From the NCBI GenBank assembly GCA_951813525.2, contig CATOTJ020000003.1, positions 372,001 to 436,000 of the forward strand: DNA of 64,000 nt, written 5' to 3'. Shown in pieces: positions 7,920-16,636 of the stretch. This stretch comes from Thermohalobaculum sp951813525. GTDB taxonomy: Bacteria > Pseudomonadota > Alphaproteobacteria > Rhodobacterales > Rhodobacteraceae. Each line of letters starts with the position of its first letter. Position 1 is the first letter of the stretch. Under the pieces are notes generated by a model, which had not been told where the DNA came from, ran no database searches, and saw only the letters and a program-made list of their open reading frames with translations. The translations under genes were made by a program, and so were the position numbers.

Positions 7920-8980
7920 GCCCGATCCTCCGGGTCGCCGGAACCGGCCCGCGACCGGCGCATGCGCATCCGGCGCTCGCGCGCCCGCATCGCCCGCGCC
8001 CCGCGCCGTTCCGCCACCCAATCGGTCACAGTCGGCACGACACCTTTGGGCACCAGCAGGACAAAAAGGATCAGCACGCCGCCCAGAATAAGGTTGTTGT
8101 TGATCGATGCCGTTTTGCCCAGCCATTCGGTCAGGTAATAAAGGCCAAAGGCCCCCAGGATCGGCCCGATCAGCGTGCCGCGCCCGCCCACGATAACCCA
8201 GATGATCGTCAGCGACGCGGTATAAAGGTTGAAGACATCCGGCGTGACCCGCGTAACCCCGACGCAGAAAAGCACCCCGGCCAAACCGGCCAATGCCGCC
8301 CCGACGACAAAAATACCCAGCTTGTAAAGCCGGGTATCATACCCGATCAGCTCGGCCCTCAGCTCGTTCTCGCGCACCGCCACACAAACCCGCCCGAAAT
8401 GCGTGCGCACCAGCCAACCGCACACCAGATAGGCCAGGATCAGCGCCGCGAACGCAGGATAGAACAGCTCGATCCGGCTCAGCGTCTCGCCGGAATCCCA
8501 GGGCAGGTTTATCTTGGGCGACTTGACCCCGTTGAACCCGCCCAGCAGGGCATCGCCGATCTTATAGTCAGGGCCGGACGTGCGCCGCATCAGGCTGTAA
8601 AGGATCAGCGTCACCGTCAGCGTGATCACCGCCAGATATACATCCGACACTCGGCCATAGAAAATCACATATCCCAGCAGCGCTGCGACGGCGGCCGCGA
8701 CCAGCACAGCCACCAGAATGGCCCAGGTCGATCCGCCAAAGTTCAGCGCCGCAATAGAATAGGCATAGGCTCCCAGCCCGAAAAACGCCGTCTGTCCAAA
8801 GCAGAGGATCCCGCCAAATCCCCAGACCAGCGCCAGCGACAGCGCCAGGATCGCCAGCGCAATCGGCACGTTCAGCTTGATGATCGTGACTTTGGCAAAA
8901 ATCTCCGGTGCCGCCAGCAGGAAGATCACGCCCAAAATGGCGACAATCACGGTCCCGCGGAAATCGAGGCTCAGGCGCAT
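7916..8980 (-). CDS. livM: LivM/UrtC-type ABC transporter permease
   Basis: This 354-residue membrane protein starts MRLSLDFRGTVIVAILG and has about ten hydrophobic helices, with the family segments ALVWGFGGILCFGQTAFFG and GVTRVTPDVFNLYTASLTIIWVIVGGRGTLIGPILGA seen in branched-chain/urea permeases. The C-terminus ends in a very Arg-rich cytoplasmic tail (AERRGARAMRARERRMRMRR). It lies 15 bp after livH and overlaps livG by 4 nt, so translational coupling is likely. Known role: half of the transmembrane channel. Confidence 0.93.
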   Translation of the reverse strand: MRLSLDFRGTVIVAILGVIFLLAAPEIFAKVTIIKLNVPIALAILALSLALVWGFGGILCFGQTAFFGLGAYAYSIAALNFGGSTWAILVAVLVAAAVAALLGYVIFYGRVSDVYLAVITLTVTLILYSLMRRTSGPDYKIGDALLGGFNGVKSPKINLPWDSGETLSRIELFYPAFAALILAYLVCGWLVRTHFGRVCVAVRENELRAELIGYDTRLYKLGIFVVGAALAGLAGVLFCVGVTRVTPDVFNLYTASLTIIWVIVGGRGTLIGPILGAFGLYYLTEWLGKTASINNNLILGGVLILFVLLVPKGVVPTVTDWVAERRGARAMRARERRMRMRRSRAGSGDPEDRA

Positions 8981-8995
8981 TCTATCCCCACGCCC

Positions 8996-9865
8996 TCACA
9001 GCTTGTTCCGGAACCAGGTGCCGGTGATCCCACGCGGCATCAGGCGCAGCAGGATGATCGCAGTGACCAGCAGGGCGACCTCGCCAATGGTCGGCCCGGT
9101 CAGGAAATCGACAATGCCGTTCACACCGCCCAGCAGGACCGAGGCGGACGTTGTCCCCGCCAGAATGGCCATTCCGCCAGAGATCACCGTGATGAACGCC
9201 TTGGCGATGTAAACCGCCCCGATCGTCGGCAACACGCCGGTGATCGGCGCCAGCAGCCCACCGGCCAGACCGGACACCGCCGCGCCCAATCCAAAGGTGA
9301 TCATGTAAATCCGGCTGGTCGAAACCCCCAGCGCCTCGGACATCTCGGCATTCTGCATGGTCCCGCGCGCCACAAGCCCCAGCTTTGTGAACTTCAGAAC
9401 CGCCCAAACCAGAACCAGCAAAGCGACCGTGACCAGGATCAGAAACACTTCATAACCCGACGACGTAAACTCGCCGATCGAGATCACGCCCAGCGGCGGC
9501 GAAATCGTCGTCGCGGTCGAGGCGCCGAAGATCGTCGTCACCAACCCGATCATCAGCAGCGACAAGCCCCAGGTCGCCAGCAGCGTGTCGACCATCCGGC
9601 CATAAAGCCAGCGGATCAGCAGGCGCTCGACGATCACACCAAAAATGCCGACCACCAGCGGTGCAAGGACCAGGATGGCAATCCAGATATTGACGCCCTC
9701 ATTGGTGGCAACGACCACCGTATAGCCGCCCAGCATGATGAACTCGCCATGGGCCAGATTGATCACGCGCATCATGCCGAAAATGATCGCAAGCCCCAGG
9801 CTGATCAGCGCGAGGTTCGCGATCCCGTAGACGATCTGCAACGCGACGGCAAAGAAGAGGTCCAT
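8996..9865 (-). CDS. livH: LivH/UrtB-type ABC transporter permease
   Basis: The start chosen is ATG 9865 (MDLFFAVALQIVYGIANLAL), because the longer frame upstream reads into hairpin DNA and the preceding gene. The 289-residue product shows the LivH signatures GLAIIFGMMRVINLAHGEF and GVSTSRIYMITFGLGAAVSGLAG with about eight membrane helices. It pairs with LivM to form the channel. The 70-bp gap to the binding-protein gene upstream is filled by two strong hairpins, so its expression is probably lower than that of the binding protein. Confidence 0.93.
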   Translation of the reverse strand: MDLFFAVALQIVYGIANLALISLGLAIIFGMMRVINLAHGEFIMLGGYTVVVATNEGVNIWIAILVLAPLVVGIFGVIVERLLIRWLYGRMVDTLLATWGLSLLMIGLVTTIFGASTATTISPPLGVISIGEFTSSGYEVFLILVTVALLVLVWAVLKFTKLGLVARGTMQNAEMSEALGVSTSRIYMITFGLGAAVSGLAGGLLAPITGVLPTIGAVYIAKAFITVISGGMAILAGTTSASVLLGGVNGIVDFLTGPTIGEVALLVTAIILLRLMPRGITGTWFRNKL

Positions 9866-9881
9866 GAAGGTTCCCGGCGGT

Positions 9882-9931
9882 GGGACGGGGTGCACCCCGT
9901 CCCGATTGCGTAGGGCGGGCCTTGGCCCGCC
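9882..9931. promoter_or_regulatory. Double hairpin between binding-protein gene and livH
   Basis: A perfect 22-bp palindrome (9882-9903; arms GGGACGGGGTG and CACCCCGTCCC) is followed by an 8-bp stem (GGCGGGCC, 9914-9921; GGCCCGCC, 9924-9931). No T-run follows. It lies directly after the binding-protein stop in the direction of transcription. Such structures commonly protect or attenuate transcripts so that binding protein exceeds permease. A closely similar arrangement follows the oppA-type gene at 18586-18637. Confidence 0.7.
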
Positions 9932-9935
9932 GTGC

Positions 9936-11183
9936 TCAGAGCTTGATGCCTGCCGCCTCCAGTCCATTCTCGAACTTGAATGTCGACTGATCCGGATCGG
10001 CCACCAGATCGCAGACCAGCAGCGTATCGCTTGGCGGCTGGTTCTCATGCGTCTCGATGATGTTGAAGCTCTGATCCTTCAACTCGGCCAGATAGACGTT
10101 CTGCAAGGCATGGTTGGTCTTCGGCTCGATCGTCACCGTGCCGGACGGCCCGTCATAGGACATGCCGCCGCGCAAGGCCTCGATCACCGGCATCCGGTCG
10201 GCAGTGCCCGCGGCCTTCACAGCTTCGGCCCACAACATCGCGCCTTCATAGGCTCGCGCCGCCAACTCGTTCAGGGCCGGTGCACCATCGCCGACAAACG
10301 CCTTGAACCGCTCCACAAACGCCTTGTTGGCCTCGCTTTCGATCTCCTCGAAGTAGGAATACGAGCAGATCATGCCCTCGCCTTCCTCCGCCGAAATCAA
10401 CTTGTGCTCGTTCCCGACACCGAACGTGGTCGAGGCAATCGGGATCGACTTGTTCATGCCCGCCGCCGCGTATTGGCGATAGAACGACACATGCGCGCCG
10501 CCGACCAGCGCCGACATCACCATGTCCGGTTTGGCGGCCTGGATCTTCTTGATCGTCGGACCGAAATTCGTCACGTCCAGCGGGAAAAATTCGGTCGCAA
10601 CCGGCTCTCCACCATTGTCGCGCACATATTTCTGAACCCACTGTGCGGTGATCTGGCCATAATTGTAGTCGGCTGCGATGATATAAACTTTCTTGCCCCA
10701 CTTGTTCATCGTGTGCGGCACCAGCTTTTCAACCGTCTGCGCCGGGGTCGAGCCGGTGCAGAAGTTGTTCATGTCGCAAACACCGCCCTCGTAGAGCGTG
10801 TTATAGAAATACAGCGTCTCGAACTCGGCAAAGGTCGGGCGGATCGCCTCGCGCGAAGCCGACGTGATCCCGGCATGGACAACATTCGCCTCGTCGCCCA
10901 CCGCCGCTTCGGTGGCGTATTGCGTGTAAAACTGGATCGTCGACTGCGGATCATAGACCTTCAAATTCACCATCGATCCGTTCAGACCGCCGGCATCGTT
11001 GATTTCCTTGATCGCCATGCGCGTTGCATCGACCATCGGCTTGCCATAAATGTCCAGCCCGCCCGACTGATCCAGGATCGAGACGAACTTGATCTCGTCG
11101 GCCATTGCGCGGCCCACAACAGCAGGAGCGGCCAGCGCCACCGCTGCCGATCCCACCAGGAACTTTCTGCGATTAAAGGTCAT
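9936..11183 (-). CDS. Amide/urea/branched-chain type substrate-binding protein (Peripla_BP_5), Tat signal
   Basis: The 415-residue protein begins MTFNRRKFLVGSAAVALAAP, a signal peptide with a twin-arginine motif (NRRKFLV) and cleavage near AMADE. The mature part follows the AmiC/UrtA/FmdD pattern: FVSILDQSGGLDIYGKPMVDA, then AADYNYGQITAQWVQKYVRDNGGE, and YRQYAAAGMNKSIPIAST. A CDMNNFC segment (two cysteines about residue 140) may form a disulfide. Location is the periplasm, delivering ligand to LivH/LivM. The next genes are importer and amidase, so a short-chain or aryl amide is more likely than leucine. Its promoter region carries a five-copy 15-bp tandem repeat. Confidence 0.9.
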   Translation of the reverse strand: MTFNRRKFLVGSAAVALAAPAVVGRAMADEIKFVSILDQSGGLDIYGKPMVDATRMAIKEINDAGGLNGSMVNLKVYDPQSTIQFYTQYATEAAVGDEANVVHAGITSASREAIRPTFAEFETLYFYNTLYEGGVCDMNNFCTGSTPAQTVEKLVPHTMNKWGKKVYIIAADYNYGQITAQWVQKYVRDNGGEPVATEFFPLDVTNFGPTIKKIQAAKPDMVMSALVGGAHVSFYRQYAAAGMNKSIPIASTTFGVGNEHKLISAEEGEGMICSYSYFEEIESEANKAFVERFKAFVGDGAPALNELAARAYEGAMLWAEAVKAAGTADRMPVIEALRGGMSYDGPSGTVTIEPKTNHALQNVYLAELKDQSFNIIETHENQPPSDTLLVCDLVADPDQSTFKFENGLEAAGIKL

Positions 11184-11204
11184 CTCACTCTCCCTGTTTG
11201 ATTG

Positions 11205-11280
11205 TTCGTCACTTGATGTATTCGTCGCTTGATTGTTCGTTGACTATTTTTTCGTCGCTTGATTATTCGACGCTTGATTT
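11205..11280. repeat. Five tandem 15/16-bp repeats in front of the amide binding-protein gene
   Basis: Units start at 11205, 11221, 11236, 11251 and 11266: TTCGTCACTTGATGTA, TTCGTCGCTTGATTG, TTCGTTGACTATTTT, TTCGTCGCTTGATTA and TTCGACGCTTGATTT. They are exactly adjacent, with no spacers, so this is not CRISPR. They occupy positions 22-97 upstream of the ATG at 11183, where promoter and leader should be. They could be binding sites for a regulator or a slippage-prone leader. Confidence 0.8.
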
Positions 11281-11334
11281 ATGCGCTCCGGCCCTGCGCC
11301 GCTTGCCTTCCCGGTGCAGCGATGCACACAGAAT

Positions 11335-12951
11335 TCACTTGCCGTCCTCGCCGTCGGTTCCAGTATCCCCGCCGTCGCCTTCCAAGGTCTTGCTGATCCC
11401 GGCCAATCCATCACCGACATTCAGCCCGACCTCCTCGCCCAGCTTCTTCACCGCGGGCAGTTGCAACGCCATGTTCAAAACACCGTCAACCGCCTGATTA
11501 ACCGCCGATTTTTCGCCGCCGCCGCTGGTCCCGCCACCACCGGATCCGCCACCCTGAAGGCCCGAGATATGGTTGATTCTGATCGTCTCGATTTTCTCGG
11601 CCGGCTTCATCAACTTCTCGACGACGCCCGGCAAGACCCGCAACCGGTCGCGGTCCAGCTTCAGTTTCATCAACTCCGGCGACTGCGCATTCTGGCTCTT
11701 GATCACCGCCGCCTCGCCCTCGGCGCGGGCCAGCAGTTCGGTCTTCTCGGCGGCCGCGGCTTCCAGCATCGCCTTCGCCTTTGCCTCGGCCATCGCAACC
11801 AGCGTTCCGGCCTCCGACGCAACGCGCGTGTCATCCACTTCGGCCTGTTCGCGGGCCCGGATCAGCGCCAATGTCTTGTCGCGCTCGGCCGACGCCGCAG
11901 CCTGCGCCGTCGCCACCGCTTCCTTGGCCTCGACCTCTTGCGTGCGCGCCCGCTCGGCCTCGGCTTCGGCCACTGCCTGCTCGATCCGCTTTGCCGACAA
12001 CTTGACGACATTCTCGGATCGCGCTGTTTCGGTCGCCAATTCGGCTTCCAATTGCTGACGGCGCAGCGCCCGGTCCTTCTCGATCTCGGTCTTGCGAACT
12101 TCCAATTCGCGCTCGATCCGTGCAGCTTCACGCCGCTTCTCCGATGCCGCCTGGCTTTCGGAAATCTCGGCCTGCGAGGACGCGCGTGCTGTCTCGATCT
12201 CGCGCTGCTGCACAATGATCGCTTCTTCTTCTTCCTGGGCAATCGTCAGCTTGCGCTTGGTGGCGTCCAGCTCGGACTGGCGCACCGAAACCTCGGCATC
12301 CGCTTCGATCGACGCCCGCTCTTTCTTGTTGGTTGCAATAATCTCGGCCAGGCGCCGCATCCCCAGCGCGTTAAAGGCGTTGTTTTCATCTAAGGCGTGG
12401 AACGGCGTCTGATCCAGCCGGGTCAGCGACACATTCTCCAGAACCAGACCGTTCTGACCCAGATCGTCCTTCAACGCGGCAGCAACTTCCGAGGTGTACC
12501 GGCCCCGCTCGTCCTGCAAGGTGTCCATGGTATAGCCTGCTGCCACCGACAACACCGCATCGACCAGCTTGCCTTCCAGCGTCTCGGCCAACTCGCCCGA
12601 TCGAAACGTCTTCCCGGCCAGGGCCTGCGCCGCGGTCGCAACACCGTCCCGCGTCGCATCGACCCGGACATAGAACTCCGCGCCGACATCGACCCGCAAA
12701 CGATCCCGGGTGATCACCGATTTCGGCCCGACCCGCTCGATCTCCAACCGCGTGGTCCGCATGTTGATTTCGGAAACCTTGTGCAGGAACGGCACGGCAA
12801 CACAGCCGCCGTCCAGAACGACCCGCTGACCGCCCTGACCCGTACGCACCAGCGCGACCTCGCGCGTTGCTTTGCGATAGTATCTGTTCAGGAACAGGAT
12901 CAGCAGAATGACTGCGATCAGGATCAGAACGATTGTCACGAACCAGGCCAA
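11335..12951 (-). CDS. Flotillin/YqiK-type SPFH-domain membrane scaffold protein
   Basis: The chosen start is TTG 12951, 6 nt after GGGAGG, giving 538 residues that begin with a membrane anchor (LAWFVTIVLILIAVILLILFL). A GTG at 12951+51 would add 17 residues and cannot be excluded. The SPFH domain (about 40-215) is followed by a long charged Ala/Glu/Arg coiled coil (about 220-420) with flotillin-type EIETARASSQAEISE and ERARTQEVEAKEAV repeats. A Gly-rich segment (GGGSGGGGTSGGG) and an acidic tail (GDGGDTGTDGEDGK) close the protein. Flotillins oligomerise at the inner membrane and organise microdomains; the client here is unknown. It stands alone, between the amide operon and the mlrC gene. 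Confidence 0.9.
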   Translation of the reverse strand: MAWFVTIVLILIAVILLILFLNRYYRKATREVALVRTGQGGQRVVLDGGCVAVPFLHKVSEINMRTTRLEIERVGPKSVITRDRLRVDVGAEFYVRVDATRDGVATAAQALAGKTFRSGELAETLEGKLVDAVLSVAAGYTMDTLQDERGRYTSEVAAALKDDLGQNGLVLENVSLTRLDQTPFHALDENNAFNALGMRRLAEIIATNKKERASIEADAEVSVRQSELDATKRKLTIAQEEEEAIIVQQREIETARASSQAEISESQAASEKRREAARIERELEVRKTEIEKDRALRRQQLEAELATETARSENVVKLSAKRIEQAVAEAEAERARTQEVEAKEAVATAQAAASAERDKTLALIRAREQAEVDDTRVASEAGTLVAMAEAKAKAMLEAAAAEKTELLARAEGEAAVIKSQNAQSPELMKLKLDRDRLRVLPGVVEKLMKPAEKIETIRINHISGLQGGGSGGGGTSGGGEKSAVNQAVDGVLNMALQLPAVKKLGEEVGLNVGDGLAGISKTLEGDGGDTGTDGEDGK

Positions 12952-13094
12952 CGGAAACCTCCCACGCCCGGGCGGCGCGCATCCCGCGCTCCCCCATGTC
13001 ACCCCGGCCTCACGGCTCTTATCGTTCGACTATGGGGGCGTTTCTGCAGTGCGTCAATCACTCTCGCAGCAGACTGCCGGCCCCACTAACCCTT

Positions 13095-14549
13095 TCAACC
13101 GTGAGGGTTTTCCACTTTCGGCCAATAGTCGTCGGTGAAGTTCTCATATGGGATGGACGCAAAATCCGCCGGGATCGACCCGGCGCCCGAAATATACTGG
13201 ATCGACGCCGCCACAGGCTCGAACCCAGCATAAAAATGCTGGCTCGATTTGACGACAATGCCCTTATAGGCGCCCGGGTCGATACCCAGTTGCGTCATCC
13301 CGTTCGGATGAAAAACCTGCGTGCGTTTCGATGTCAGGATCAGGTCGATCCCGCCCTCTTCGGTCAGCCAGACAACCGTTCCCATCGGCATGGTCGCCTC
13401 GCCAAAGCTTTGGGTGCCATCGGTAACGATCCGGCGCACCGTCGCTTTCAGATCGACCGGGTCTCCGCTTTCGGGCCCGCACTTGCCACCGACCCGCAGG
13501 CGCATCTTGGCCCCCTCGCCCGCTTCCTCGCAGAACCGAACGGCCACCGGGTCCCAGTAATATCCCGTCAAAAGACCCGACATTCCCCGGGCCAGCGCCG
13601 CGGCCAGAACGAAGGTTGAATCCGATGGTGCCCCGCCGCCCGCATTGTCGGCGACATCGGCCAGAACCAGGGGCCCCGGCCCGGCTTCGACCGCATCCAG
13701 TGCCGCCTCGATCGACAGCATCGGCTCGACCAGATCCTCACGCAGGCCCCAAAGCCGGTCGACGAACCGCTCGGCCACCGACCCGGCTTGCGCCCGGTCC
13801 CCGTCTGAAATCACCAGCATTTTCGAGGATGTGCACGCCACGTCCTGCCACGGAAAGCCATGGGCAAACGACACGGACAGGACACCCGGCTCCTGCTCGG
13901 CCGCCTGCATTTCGGCAACCACCGTCTTCATCGGCTCCTTGGGCGTGCGCCACTTATTGATGATCTTCAGATCGCGCACCTCGGTCACGGGGCGCACCTC
14001 GCCCGCTGCCGCCGCAGCGCAAATGTCAAACAGCTCCGCCGCGCGCTCGCCCACATCGATATGCGGATATTCCTTGAACAGTACCAGCGCATCGGCCTTT
14101 TCGACCATGCGCGGCGTGATCGAACAGTGCAGATCCAGTTCCGCACCAACGATCACGGCCAGCCCGACGACCTCCCGCACCCGGGCCAGCAGATCGCCTT
14201 CGCAATCGTCATACCCCTCCGCCGTCATCGCCCCCTGCATCGACAGCAGCACGATATCCACCGGCAGCGCCGCCTTCAGATCGGCCAGGATCTCATCGCG
14301 ATATCCCTCATAGACCGACCGGATCGTAATCCCCGCCGGCTGCGCAAAGGTCGCCAGGCTCTCGACCGCCTCGCCCTGGCGCTCCTCGGTTTTCTGGCGC
14401 CAGACATGCAGCGGCAGCGTAAACGTGCTGGCGGTGTGCTGCGTCGCATCCCCGCGAAAAAAGCACGCCTCCTCGAACGTCGCCCGCCCGGTCGGCATCG
14501 GCGAAAAGCTGTTCGTTTCAGTCCCCAGACAGGCAATAAAGGTCTTCAT
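13095..14549 (-). CDS. MlrC-type (M81) metallopeptidase/amidohydrolase
   Basis: The 484-residue protein starts MKTFIACLGTETNSFSPM; the ATG at 14549 has AAGGGG 6 nt upstream, while the GTG two codons earlier does not. Family features include the N-terminal GTETNSFSP motif, MQGAMTAEGYDDCEGDLL, GAELDLHCSITPRM (likely zinc-ligand region) and SFAHGFPWQDVACTSSKML, then the MlrC C-terminal domain with DVADNAGGGAPSDST. Microcystinase C, the named member, cleaves linear peptide products; most relatives have unknown substrates and occur beside peptide transporters. Here it follows the oppF-type gene and is probably the last gene of that operon, separated by a GC-rich repeat element. Confidence 0.88.
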   Translation of the reverse strand: MKTFIACLGTETNSFSPMPTGRATFEEACFFRGDATQHTASTFTLPLHVWRQKTEERQGEAVESLATFAQPAGITIRSVYEGYRDEILADLKAALPVDIVLLSMQGAMTAEGYDDCEGDLLARVREVVGLAVIVGAELDLHCSITPRMVEKADALVLFKEYPHIDVGERAAELFDICAAAAAGEVRPVTEVRDLKIINKWRTPKEPMKTVVAEMQAAEQEPGVLSVSFAHGFPWQDVACTSSKMLVISDGDRAQAGSVAERFVDRLWGLREDLVEPMLSIEAALDAVEAGPGPLVLADVADNAGGGAPSDSTFVLAAALARGMSGLLTGYYWDPVAVRFCEEAGEGAKMRLRVGGKCGPESGDPVDLKATVRRIVTDGTQSFGEATMPMGTVVWLTEEGGIDLILTSKRTQVFHPNGMTQLGIDPGAYKGIVVKSSQHFYAGFEPVAASIQYISGAGSIPADFASIPYENFTDDYWPKVENPHG

Positions 14550-14577
14550 GGCCACCCCTTACAAGGGCACGCTCGCC

Positions 14578-14640
14578 CTTCTTCGTTGGTTTAAAGTATC
14601 TCGGGGGTCGCAAGGGCCCGGCCCCCTCAACCGCCAGAGG
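14578..14640. repeat. Dispersed repeat, copy 1 (CTTCTT..TGGTTTAA..TATCTCGGGGG type)
   Basis: The sequence CTTCTTCGTTGGTTTAA leads to TATCTCGGGGG and a G/C-rich hairpin (GGGGG ... CCCCC, ending 14626), then CCGCCAGAGGCGG. A second copy with the same order begins at 30831. Both lie between genes. In transcription of the minus-strand opp operon this copy lies between oppF and mlrC and may act as a terminator or attenuator. Confidence 0.6.
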
Positions 14641-14645
14641 CGGCT

Positions 14646-15620
14646 CTAGGCCGCTGCCCCCGCCGCTTCATCATAAAGATGACACTCCGTCAGATGCGTG
14701 CCCTCGACCATCGGTTTGGGCGCGACTGACTTACAGATCTCCATGCACCGGGTACAACGCGGATGGAACGAACAGCCGGACGGCGGGTCGATCGGGTTGG
14801 GGAACACAGCGCCCAGATGCGTGTCCGGCACGCCCAGCGTCGGATCCGGCGTCAGCACCGATTCCAGCAACGCCTTGGTATAGGGATGGCGCGGATCGGC
14901 GAACAGAACTTCGTTTTCGGCTTCTTCGACAATCCGTCCCAGATACATCACCGCAACCCGGTCTGCCATGTGCTGCACCACGGCCAGGTTGTGGCTGATC
15001 AACAGATAGGTCAGCCCCAGTTCGTCCTTCAGTTCCTGCAGCAGGTTCAAAATCTGCGATTGCACCGACACATCCAACGCCGATGTCGGCTCGTCGCAGA
15101 TCACCACTTCGGGCTGCATGATCAACGCCCGGGCAATGGCGACGCGCTGGCGCTGCCCGCCCGACATCTGCGACGGGTAAGACTGCGCGACCCGGCGCGG
15201 CAGGCCGACCAGATCCAGCATATCGTGCACCTTGCGGTCGATATCCGCCGGATCCCCGACCTTGTGGACGCGCAAAGGCAGCGAAACGATCGAATGAATT
15301 GTCTTGGTCGGGTTCAGCGATGAATACGGGTCCTGGAAAATCGGCTGAATGCGCCGCGCGATATCCTTGCGCGTAAAAGACGCCGCGCTTTGTCCGTTAT
15401 AGCGCACATCGCCCGATGTCGGCCCTTGCAGCCCCAGCAGGATATTGGCCAGCGTCGACTTTCCGCAGCCGCTTTCGCCGACCAGTCCGACAACCTGACC
15501 CTTCGGGATCTGCAAGGAAACGCCGTTGACGGCGCGCAGCGGCTTGCGCCCCTTCATTATCCCCTGGCTGACCTGAAACACACAGCTGACGTCCACTGTC
15601 TCCAGCGCGGCTTCGCTCAT
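14646..15620 (-). CDS. OppF/DppF-type peptide ABC transporter ATP-binding protein
   Basis: The start ATG 15620 (MSEAALETVDVSCVFQV) overlaps the previous stop as ATGA. The 324-residue product has Walker A GESGCGKST, the family's IFQDPYSSLNPTKTI segment, signature MSGGQRQRVAIARAL, Walker B VVICDEPTSALDVS, and the C-terminal oligopeptide-transporter cysteine region CSFHPRCTRC..C, which in some relatives binds an iron-sulfur cluster. It powers the Opp-type importer together with the gene upstream. Confidence 0.93.
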   Translation of the reverse strand: MSEAALETVDVSCVFQVSQGIMKGRKPLRAVNGVSLQIPKGQVVGLVGESGCGKSTLANILLGLQGPTSGDVRYNGQSAASFTRKDIARRIQPIFQDPYSSLNPTKTIHSIVSLPLRVHKVGDPADIDRKVHDMLDLVGLPRRVAQSYPSQMSGGQRQRVAIARALIMQPEVVICDEPTSALDVSVQSQILNLLQELKDELGLTYLLISHNLAVVQHMADRVAVMYLGRIVEEAENEVLFADPRHPYTKALLESVLTPDPTLGVPDTHLGAVFPNPIDPPSGCSFHPRCTRCMEICKSVAPKPMVEGTHLTECHLYDEAAGAAA

Positions 15621-16636
15621 GCCACGTCCTCCCAGTCGGCGGCAGCGGCCTCGTCCGGTTCCATAACGCAGGAATAGACATGGCCATCGCCCAAGGCCCG
15701 CGCCTCCGACAGCCCGGCACATTCCGCCCGCGCAAAGGCACAGCGATTGCGGAACATACAGCCCGACAGATCGCCGACCAGATTGGGCACAATCCCGGGA
15801 ACCGAACCCAGTTTCGCGCCCCGTTCGGTCTTGCCCGGGATCGGGATACAGCGCAGCAATCCGCGCGTGTATGGATGCAGCGGTCTGCCAAAGACGACCT
15901 CGGACGGCCCCTCCTCGACGGTCGATCCCGCATACATCACCTGCACCTTGTCGGCGACACGCGCCACAATCCCCAGATCGTGCGTGATCAGGATCATCCC
16001 CATTCTGAACTCGTCCTGCAGTTCGGCCAAAAGGTGCAGGATCTGCGCCTGGATCGTCACATCCAATGCCGTCGTCGGCTCATCGGCGATGATCAGATCC
16101 GGCCCGCACATCAGTGCCATGGCAATCATAACGCGCTGGCGCAGCCCGCCCGACAATTGGTGCGGGTACTGCTTCAGCCTGTTGCGTGCCGACGTGATGC
16201 CAACCTTTTCCAGCAGGAAAACCGCCCTGTCCCGTGCCTCCGCCCGGTTACGCGACACATGGCGGCGATAGACTTCCTCCAACTGATTGCCGATCGTATA
16301 GGCCGGGTTCAGCGACGTCATCGGCTCCTGAAAGATCATCGACATATTGACGCCGCGCAGGCTCGACATCTGGCGCTCGCTGAAATCGCGAATATCCTCC
16401 CCCAGAAAGTTCAACCGGTCCGCCGTGCGCCGCGCTGTCTTGGGCAGAAGCCCCATCAGCGACAGCGATGTCAGCGACTTTCCGCACCCGCTTTCGCCGA
16501 CGATCGCCAGGGTCTCGCCGCGCGAAACCGAAAACGAGATCCCGCGCACCGGATGCAGGATCCCCGCCGATACCGGAATGTCGATCTTCAGTTTCTCGAC
16601 ATCCAGGATGACATCGTCGGAAGCCATGTCGCTCAT
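15617..16636 (-). CDS. OppD/DppD-type peptide ABC transporter ATP-binding protein
   Basis: ATG 16636 (MSDMASDDVILDVEKLKIDI) overlaps the oppC-type stop by 4 nt; the open frame further upstream is shadow. The 339-residue product carries Walker A GESGCGKSL, IFQEPMTSLNPAYTIG, signature LSGGLRQRVMIAMAL, Walker B LIIADEPTTALDVT and the C-terminal HPYTRGLLRCIP plus CMFRNRCAFARAEC segments of the OppD family. It forms the ATPase pair with the OppF-type protein. Confidence 0.93.
   Translation of the reverse strand: MSDMASDDVILDVEKLKIDIPVSAGILHPVRGISFSVSRGETLAIVGESGCGKSLTSLSLMGLLPKTARRTADRLNFLGEDIRDFSERQMSSLRGVNMSMIFQEPMTSLNPAYTIGNQLEEVYRRHVSRNRAEARDRAVFLLEKVGITSARNRLKQYPHQLSGGLRQRVMIAMALMCGPDLIIADEPTTALDVTIQAQILHLLAELQDEFRMGMILITHDLGIVARVADKVQVMYAGSTVEEGPSEVVFGRPLHPYTRGLLRCIPIPGKTERGAKLGSVPGIVPNLVGDLSGCMFRNRCAFARAECAGLSEARALGDGHVYSCVMEPDEAAAADWEDVA

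Noticed and set aside
8399..11201. Long plus-strand frames antisense to livM, livH and the binding-protein gene
   Set aside because: Composition-driven shadows (very rich in Arg, Gln, His, Asp) with no start signals.
11205..11280. Possible CRISPR array
   Set aside because: Units are 15-16 bp, degenerate and directly adjacent with no unique spacers; no cas genes in the window.
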